Assembly: GCF_007595705.1 (NCBI RefSeq)
Contig: NZ_NISY01000004.1
Coordinates: 558,001-622,000, forward strand
DNA length: 64,000 nt
Reading direction: 5' to 3'
DNA from: Streptomyces sp. SAJ15
GTDB taxonomy: Bacteria > Actinomycetota > Actinomycetes > Streptomycetales > Streptomycetaceae
Part shown: positions 59,082 to 64,000 of the stretch, piece after piece
How positions within the stretch are numbered: the first letter of the stretch is position 1
Layout: every line of letters begins with the position of its first letter
Program-made: the position numbers and the translations under genes
The notes under the pieces: model-generated
The model's database searches: none
What the model was told of the DNA's origin: nothing
The model's input: the letters and a program-made list of their open reading frames with translations, nothing else

Positions 59082-59459
59082 ATGGATCAGACGAACGACA
59101 AGGCCGCCGCCCGGCGCGTGGAGATCAGCGCGCGGGGCGGTAAGGCCGACATCGAGATCGACGGCGCACGGATAGACCCGAGGGCCGTCAAGGCGTACAC
59201 CGTCACCCACTTCGCCGGGGAGTGGCCGGAGATTCTGCTGCACGTTGCCGACCGCGGCGACAGCCAGTGGTCGGGCATGGCCCGCGTCGCGATTGCCGAC
59301 CCGCCCGACCCGGGCCCAGTGGCAGCCATCTTCCTCGACGCGATCGACCCGGAGGCCCTGGAACGCGCCGCACTGGCCCGCCCCGACCTCGGCACCGAGC
59401 CGTACTCGCTGACCAAGGCGATGCTCACCCAGCTCGGGGAGTGGGCCCGTGGCCTTTGA
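59082..59459 (+). CDS. First phage gene after the cargo, head-tail protein
   Basis: A 125-residue protein: MDQTNDKAAARRVEISARGGKADIEIDGARIDPRAVKAYTVTHFAGEWPEILLHVADRG... strand-rich first half, helical end. It lies in the order expected for a connector or minor head protein; the next gene overlaps its last 11 nt. No family recognised with certainty. Together with 19025-19345 it marks where the head-tail block was split. Confidence 0.6.
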   Translation: MDQTNDKAAARRVEISARGGKADIEIDGARIDPRAVKAYTVTHFAGEWPEILLHVADRGDSQWSGMARVAIADPPDPGPVAAIFLDAIDPEALERAALARPDLGTEPYSLTKAMLTQLGEWARGL

Positions 59460-59880
59460 CGTGGAGGGTGCGCGCCGGGTCCTCGACCGCATCCTGGACG
59501 ACAAGCTGGAAGCGTGGCGGGACAGCGCAGGCCGTACGGATGACGTGCTGGACGAGACCACGGGCCGGCTCGTGCCGCCCGCGCCGGACGAGGAACTGGT
59601 CTGGGACGGGCTCGGCGCGGTAATGCCGATCAGCCGCCCGGCCATCACCCAGCCCGTCGGAGGGTCGATCGCCGTCGAGCCGCCGACCACCGACTACCAG
59701 GCCGTGCTGCCGGTCGATGCCCCGGTGTTGCGTCGCGACGACGTGATCCGCGTGGCCGGTTCCGTGCGCCCTGGTGGTCCCCGTGACCCGCAGTTGGTGG
59801 GCCGTCGGTTCCGCGTCTCCGACGAAGCGGTGGGCACCTACAGCGTGGTGCGCATCGTCAGGGTGCAGGTGATCGACTGA
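59449..59880 (+). CDS. Head-tail adaptor protein (DUF6093-like)
   Basis: A 143-residue protein with an N-terminal helix (VEGARRVLDRILDDKLEAWRDS) and beta-rich middle (VLPVDAPVLRRDDVIRVAGSVRPGGPRDPQLVGRRFRVSDEAVGTYSVVRIVRVQVID), the shape of siphovirus adaptor proteins of the DUF6093 type in Streptomyces phages. GTG start overlapping the previous gene; its TGA overlaps the next ATG by one base. Confidence 0.65.
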   Translation: MAFDVEGARRVLDRILDDKLEAWRDSAGRTDDVLDETTGRLVPPAPDEELVWDGLGAVMPISRPAITQPVGGSIAVEPPTTDYQAVLPVDAPVLRRDDVIRVAGSVRPGGPRDPQLVGRRFRVSDEAVGTYSVVRIVRVQVID

Positions 59881-60308
59881 TGGCCCCGGCGAACCCGCAC
59901 CCCAACGCTCACCCGGACGCGACCGCGTTCCGTGATCCGATCGCGCTGGCCGCCGCGCTGGCCCGGATGGGTCCGGCGACCCGTGCCCGTACGCGTACGA
60001 TCACACGGCACCACGCCATGCTGCTGCGGGTCCGCATCCAGCGGAACGCGAGCGGCAGGCCCGGCCCAAACGTGATCACCGGGCAGTACCGCGCCTCCTG
60101 GGACGTCCGGATGCGCAGCGGCGGCGGCGAGGTCACCGCCGAGGTGTTCTCCGACGCCCCACAGGCGCGACGCCTGGAATACGGCTTCGTCGGCGTGGAC
60201 AGCCTCGGGCGGCACTACCGGCAGCCGCCGTTCCCGCACGTCGAGCCCGCGTTCCGGCAGACCGAACCGGCGTTCATCCAGGCCCTGGCGGACGGGGTGC
60301 TGCCGTGA
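59880..60308 (+). CDS. HK97 gp10-like tail-completion protein
   Basis: A 142-residue protein: RTITRHHAMLLRVRIQRNASGRPGPNVITGQYRASWDVRMRSGGGEVTAEVFSDAPQARRLEYGFVGVDSLGRHYRQPPFPHVEPAFRQTEPAF follows the HK97 gp10 pattern (two strands, the 'Y/A..LE.G' segment, then PFPH..PA). This type of protein completes the tail end joined to the head. Overlaps with neighbours show tight coupling. Confidence 0.75.
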   Translation: MAPANPHPNAHPDATAFRDPIALAAALARMGPATRARTRTITRHHAMLLRVRIQRNASGRPGPNVITGQYRASWDVRMRSGGGEVTAEVFSDAPQARRLEYGFVGVDSLGRHYRQPPFPHVEPAFRQTEPAFIQALADGVLP

Positions 60309-60748
60309 CCGCTCGTCTTCCGGTGACCCGCGCGCTCGCCGCCCTCCTGGAGCACGTCACGGGCCGCCCTTGCGGTGTCGGCGAACTCCCGCGTGTTCAG
60401 GGGAAGTCCGGCTGGGAGCCCGCACCCGTGCCGTACACGATCCTCGACTCGCTGCCCGCCGAGTTCGCGGGCCCGCCCCTGTGGGACTGGCACGCCGATG
60501 CCGCCTGGTCCTACCAGGTCACCTCGGTCGGGGAACGAGCCGATCAGGTCGAGTGGCTGGCCGACCGCGTACGCGCCGGCGTCGTCGGCCGGACGGACGG
60601 AAGCTGGACCCACGACCTGCACGTTCCCGAAGCCCGTGTCATCGACCGGGAGCTGACCTACGACGCCGGAGGAGAGCCCTCGGTGTCGGCGGCAGGCGCT
60701 ATCGTGTCCTACGTGCAGCGGGTCACGATCACCGTGACCCCAGCATGA
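60305..60748 (+). CDS. Tail terminator-like protein
   Basis: A 147-residue protein following the gp10-like gene by a 4-nt overlap. ...VPYTILDSLPAEFAGPPLWDWHADAAWSYQVTSVGERADQVEWLADRVRAGVV... and AGAIVSYVQRVTITVTPA suggest the alpha/beta tail-terminator fold, known by position before the tube gene. A 131-nt gap with GC-rich repeats follows it. Confidence 0.65.
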   Translation: MTARLPVTRALAALLEHVTGRPCGVGELPRVQGKSGWEPAPVPYTILDSLPAEFAGPPLWDWHADAAWSYQVTSVGERADQVEWLADRVRAGVVGRTDGSWTHDLHVPEARVIDRELTYDAGGEPSVSAAGAIVSYVQRVTITVTPA

Positions 60749-60879
60749 AGAATCGATTCTCCTGATCCTCACCGCGGAGGCCCGCGCGGACGCTAGGCCC
60801 CAGGCCAGGCGAACCCCCTTTGAACCTCAAGGGGCAGGGCCTCGGCACGGGACGCTGCCCCAGAAGTGGGAGCGGACCT

Positions 60880-61515
60880 GTGTCCACGAGCACGAAGAAG
60901 ACCCAGACCCGATTTCTGCGGCGCGGCATCTCCAAGATCCTTTGGTCCAAGGACCTCAACGATCCGAAGTACCCCAGCCGCCGGGAGATCACCAACGCCT
61001 TCGTTCTGACCGACGCCGTCTCGGACATCGAGGGCTGGGCGCTGGAGAACGACCCCATCGAGACCCCCGACATGGGCTCGACCTTCAACTCTTCGATCCC
61101 GGGCAACGACAAGGCCGAGAACTCCAGCCTGACCTTCTACGAGGACCGGTTCTCCGACGCCATCGAGCAGCAGCTCCCCAAGGGCGCGAAGGGCTACGTC
61201 ATCCTGCTCCGCAAGGGCGACCTGCCCGGCTCCCGCTCGGTGGACGTGTTCCCCGTGCAGGTCGCCACCCGCGCCGCGACGTACAGCACTGGCAACGAGG
61301 CCGCGAAGTTCAAGGTCGACTTCACGATCACCGACGAGCCGTCGCTCGACCGCCCGGTGCCGCAGGCCCATCCCCGTCCGCTGCCGGACCAGGACTGCGA
61401 CGACGACCACGGGCACGGTCACCCCGACGGTGACCACGTCGACGTGACCGTGGTCAGCACCACGAAGACCAAGACCGAGGCGACGGTCCGCGAGCACGAC
61501 GCCGACGAGGGCTGA
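60880..61515 (+). CDS. Major tail tube protein
   Basis: A 211-residue protein. RRGISKILWSKDLNDPKYPSRREITNAFVLTDAVSDIEGW... and PNYDMGSTFNSSIPGN-type strand pattern with FYEDRFSDAIEQQLPKGAKGYVILLRKGDLPG are those of actinophage tail tubes; the C-terminus has an acidic, His-rich stretch (DQDCDDDHGHGHPDGDH). Starts with GTG at 60880; the upstream open frame is not conserved-looking. Placed before the chaperone and the tape measure gene as usual. Confidence 0.85.
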   Translation: MSTSTKKTQTRFLRRGISKILWSKDLNDPKYPSRREITNAFVLTDAVSDIEGWALENDPIETPDMGSTFNSSIPGNDKAENSSLTFYEDRFSDAIEQQLPKGAKGYVILLRKGDLPGSRSVDVFPVQVATRAATYSTGNEAAKFKVDFTITDEPSLDRPVPQAHPRPLPDQDCDDDHGHGHPDGDHVDVTVVSTTKTKTEATVREHDADEG

Positions 61516-61517
61516 TC

Positions 61518-62072
61518 GTGTCGCGCCCCGCACAGGCCAAGCGCCCGTCCCCCTCCGCCACGGCGGCGGAGGGGGCGTGGTCGGCCAAGATGGAACGGCT
61601 TCGCCGCCGAGCCCGCCCGCAGAACCGGCTGCGCATCTGCGATGACGCCGAGCTGCGCCAGCGGTACGACGAGGCTGAGCAGGCCGCCCGCCGTGCCCGG
61701 TTCGTCGCCGAGGCCAACCCGGGTGACGAGCTGGCCGCGCGCCAGGCAACCGACGCTGATGCGGCGCGGGACCAGGCCCTGGCGGCACTCGACGCCGCCT
61801 CGGAGTTCCTTACCTTCCGCGCGCTGCCGCGCCCGGTGCTGGAGGAGCTGATCAGCGAGCACCCGCCCACCGAGCAGCAGGCCGAGGAGGGGGCGATCTT
61901 CAACGCCGACACCTTCCCCGCCGCGCTGGTGGCGGCGGCCTCCGTGGACGGCATGAGCCGCGAGGAGGCCGAGGAGCTGCTGAACGGCTGGTCGGCGCCG
62001 GACGCCAACGCGCTGTGGGACGCCGCCTGGCAGATCCAGCAGGAAAGCCGGGTCGAGCTGGGAAAAGGCTGA
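61518..62072 (+). CDS. Tail assembly chaperone, short form (gpG-like)
   Basis: A 184-residue, Ala/Glu-rich helical protein read from the GTG at 61518 to TGA at 62070. It is the upstream-frame product of the two-frame chaperone gene that lies between tube and tape measure in siphoviruses; it assists tail polymerisation around the tape measure and is absent from the mature tail. The last sense codons before the stop are GGA AAA GGC, which contain the slippery site. Confidence 0.85.
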   Translation: MSRPAQAKRPSPSATAAEGAWSAKMERLRRRARPQNRLRICDDAELRQRYDEAEQAARRARFVAEANPGDELAARQATDADAARDQALAALDAASEFLTFRALPRPVLEELISEHPPTEQQAEEGAIFNADTFPAALVAAASVDGMSREEAEELLNGWSAPDANALWDAAWQIQQESRVELGKG

Positions 62073-62413
62073 GCCGTGACGCCGGCCTGCGCGCCGAACT
62101 GGAGCTGTGCGAGCGGTACGGCATCCCGCACTCGCAATTCCTCGGCGGCGACGGCCGCTGGTCCGACCTCGACCGGGCCAAAGCGTTGGCCTGGGCGCAG
62201 TGGCAGCGGTCGGTGTGCCCGGAATGCCACACCCGGCTGGAGGAGTGGGACCGCGAACGCGGCGGCGACCCCCACGCCTACGTCACCGACACCCTGCGCT
62301 GCCCCGGCTGCGAGCTGATCGAGCAGGAACGCGATCACGTCCCCCAGGACCGGTCCGGCTACGGCGTGAAGATCCAGCTCCTGCCGCGCGAGCAGTACGA
62401 GCCGCGCCCCTGA
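61518..62413 (+). CDS. Tail assembly chaperone, long form by -1 frameshift (gpGT-like)
   Basis: If ribosomes slip back one base at G-GGA-AAA (62060-62066), reading continues in the overlapping frame: ...ELGK then RLSRDAGLRAELELCERYGIPHSQFLGG... to the TGA at 62411. The second part has a CPECH...CPGCEL zinc-like pair (~44-83 of the extension). No separate start codon with a ribosome site exists for the downstream frame, which supports a frameshift-only product, as in lambda G/G-T. Efficiency unknown. Confidence 0.8.
62060..62066 (+). other. -1 programmed frameshift slippery heptamer
   Basis: G_GGA_AAA in the zero frame, a perfect X_XXY_YYZ heptamer, two codons before the zero-frame TGA at 62070-62072. 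The downstream frame at 62066 is open to 62411. Confidence 0.85.
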
Positions 62414-62450
62414 TCCACCCCCGCACCACGTAAGTAAGGAGGCCGCCGCG

Positions 62451-64000
62451 GTGGCCGGGTTCACCCTCACGGTCGCGATGCGCGCCGAGGTCCGCGACCT
62501 GATCGCGGGAACCCGTGCTGCCTCCGCCCAGATGCGGACCCTGGGGGAGCGTACCGACGCCGCGAACCGGTCCCTGGCCCGACTGGACGCCAACGGGGCG
62601 CGGCTCGCTGCGCAGTTCGCCGCACTGAATCGTTCCTCCCGTGCGGCCGTCGGGGAGCTGAACCGGCTCACCGCCCGCGCCGGGGCGGCCCGTGCGGCGC
62701 TGCGCGCGGCCGGGGACGACGGCGCCCGGTCGATGTCCCGGCTCCAGCGGGCGACCGCCGGGGCCGGTCGCCGGGGCCTGTCCGCCACGAACATGCTCGC
62801 CGGCGGCGCCCTCGTCCTCGGCACCGGTGAGATGATCGAGGAGGGCAACCGCTACCAGCGGCAGATGAACCTGTTCCGGGCGGTGACCGGCGCGACCGCG
62901 GCGCAGATGAAGCGCGCCGCCGTCGTCGCTCAGGAACTCGGCAACGACCTGACGCTGCCCACCTCCACGTCGGCGGACGCCGCCGAGGGCATGGTCGAGC
63001 TGAGCAAGGCCGGTTTCCGCGCCGATCAGTCCATCGACGCCGTACGTGCCTCGCTTCAGCTCGCGGCGGCGGCCGACGTCAACGCCGCCACGTCGGCCAA
63101 GTACTTGGGCGACATCATGGATCAGTTCGGCCTCGGTGCTGATCAGGCGTCCCGGGCGTCGGACACCCTCGCGGCCACGGCGAACAACGCCTCCGGCTCC
63201 ATCACCGACATCTACTACTCGATGCGGTACGCGGGCCCGGTCGCGAACGCGCTCGGCGTCAGCCTCCAGGACACCGCCGCCGCGGTCGGCATGCTCGGCA
63301 AGTCCGGCATCCTCGGCCAGACGGCGGGCACGAGCCTGCGTGGGATCTTCGCCAACCTGGCGGCGCCGACGCCGATCATGAAGAACGCCCTGCGGGACCT
63401 CGGTATAGAAGCCTGGGACGCGCAGGGGCGCTTCAAGGGCCTGCGCACGGTGATCGACGGTCTGTCGAAGGCCGAACACTCCATGAGCCAGAAGGACTTC
63501 GCGGCCGGAGTGACCCGTGCCTTCGGCAAGCCCGCCCTGTCCGGCGCGGTGGCGCTTGCCCACCAGGGCACCGAGTCCTTTGACGCCCTGTCGATGGCGG
63601 TACGGCAGACCGGTGCAGCAGCGTCCATCACCGCCTCGCGCGGCGAGGGTCTCGCCGGTGCGATGACGCAGCTGCGCACCCAGGCCAAACAGACTGGGAT
63701 CGCCCTGTACGAGGGGATGGCGCCCGGCCTGGAGTGGGTGACCCGTCTTCTCACCCGCGGGATGGCCGGGGCCACCCCGTACCTGACCATGGCCCTCGAC
63801 TACGGCCGCGACATCGCCACCCTGTACGGCCCCGACCTGAAGGAGGCGACGAAGAACGGGCTCAGCGGGCTCATCGATGAGGCCAAGGCGCTGATCGGGC
63901 CGCTCACGGAGATCGGTGAGCACTCGCTGGCCACTGGCCTGAACCTGCTGATCAATGCCGCAAGCACCCTGGGCGACGTCCTGGACAACGCCGCCGACGG
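62451..64000 (+). CDS. Tape measure protein, N-terminal part (cut by window edge)
   Basis: Open from the GTG at 62451 through the end of the window (516 codons), starting MAGFTLTVAMRAEVRDLIAGTRAASAQMRTLGERTDAANRSLARLDANG. AAGG-AGG lies 8 nt before it. A long helical, Ala/Thr/Gln-rich region is followed by hallmarks of TP901-type tape measures: NLFRAVTGATAAQMKRAAVVAQELGNDLTLPTSTSADAAEGMVELSKAGF, MDQFGLGADQASRASDTLAATANNASGS and GMLGKSGILGQTAGTSLRGIFANLAAPTP. It sets tail length and later reaches the host membrane. On the opposite strand a long frame is only its shadow. Confidence 0.93.
   Translation, partial: MAGFTLTVAMRAEVRDLIAGTRAASAQMRTLGERTDAANRSLARLDANGARLAAQFAALNRSSRAAVGELNRLTARAGAARAALRAAGDDGARSMSRLQRATAGAGRRGLSATNMLAGGALVLGTGEMIEEGNRYQRQMNLFRAVTGATAAQMKRAAVVAQELGNDLTLPTSTSADAAEGMVELSKAGFRADQSIDAVRASLQLAAAADVNAATSAKYLGDIMDQFGLGADQASRASDTLAATANNASGSITDIYYSMRYAGPVANALGVSLQDTAAAVGMLGKSGILGQTAGTSLRGIFANLAAPTPIMKNALRDLGIEAWDAQGRFKGLRTVIDGLSKAEHSMSQKDFAAGVTRAFGKPALSGAVALAHQGTESFDALSMAVRQTGAAASITASRGEGLAGAMTQLRTQAKQTGIALYEGMAPGLEWVTRLLTRGMAGATPYLTMALDYGRDIATLYGPDLKEATKNGLSGLIDEAKALIGPLTEIGEHSLATGLNLLINAASTLGDVLDNAAD

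Larger units (their letters stand above)
1262..64000. mobile_element. Integrated phage (prophage), right end outside window
   Basis: The left boundary is placed at the 3' end of the CAU tRNA because a tyrosine integrase gene lies directly beside it, followed by excisionase, repressor-like genes, terminase, portal, capsid, tail tube, chaperone and tape measure, all in canonical order on the plus strand. The order is broken once, between 19346 and 59081, by a large cargo. Lysis genes, minor tail genes and attR must lie beyond 64000, so completeness cannot be judged. Whether it can be induced is unknown. Confidence 0.8.

Noticed and set aside
62283..63923. 546-residue minus-strand frame at the right end
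   Set aside because: Shadow of the chaperone extension and tape measure gene; the plus-strand tape measure frame is open to the window edge with matching motifs and a ribosome site.
1..64000. CRISPR arrays, rRNA genes, transposase or insertion-sequence genes
   Set aside because: None found: no regularly spaced repeats, no rRNA sequence, and no DDE transposase motifs among the genes.

Overview
This window reads as Streptomyces (or a close actinomycete) DNA. It is GC-rich, uses many GTG starts, has polypurine ribosome-binding sites, BldD-like XRE regulators and an actinobacterial T-box leader. The first ~1.3 kb is host backbone: the start of a xylulokinase gene, a YtxH-like membrane gene, two tandem tRNA-Asn genes and a CAU-anticodon tRNA.

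An integrated phage starts at the 3' end of that third tRNA and runs off the right edge. Its left part (1.3-19.3 kb) holds a tyrosine integrase and excisionase, a serine-recombinase-like protein with no catalytic domain, a repressor/membrane pair, a ParB-like protein with a histone-H1-like tail, and a DUF488 protein. It continues with a methyltransferase/GNAT (Mom-like?) protein, a ParB-fold nuclease, both terminase subunits, portal, scaffold, decoration protein and major capsid. Its right part (59.1-64 kb) resumes with head-tail and tail-completion genes, the tail tube, the two-frame tail assembly chaperone (with a textbook -1 slippery heptamer) and a tape measure protein cut by the window end.

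Between these halves, splitting the head-tail module, lies ~39.7 kb of non-phage cargo. Its core (20.0-45.7 kb) is a complete Dpd-type system that puts 7-deazaguanine into DNA and restricts unmodified DNA. dpdE-F-G-H-I-J-K-D form one rightward, translationally coupled operon. dpdC-dpdB2-dpdA-dpdB1 run leftward, and queC-queE-queD-folE2 run rightward from the same divergent promoter region. A YhhQ/VUT-type transporter gene (possible preQ0 import) sits just left of dpdE. QueC, QueE, QueD and FolE2 make preQ0; DpdA (with DpdB) exchanges guanine in DNA for preQ0; DpdC converts it further; DpdD-K are the presumed restriction module. Two DpdB paralogues flank dpdA.

The rest of the cargo (45.8-59.0 kb) contains a protein-kinase-like gene, a decayed GNAT remnant, a GNAT/TPR-like/APC-permease operon, and a T-box leader driving an archaeal-type aspartyl-tRNA synthetase. 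Opposite to it lies a possible peptide-modification cluster: an orphan 119-aa protein, a SPASM radical SAM enzyme, a second radical SAM enzyme and a JmjC/cupin oxygenase. An XRE-TPR regulator and an FxLD-type methyltransferase follow. Functions are inferred from motifs and gene order; no database search was run.
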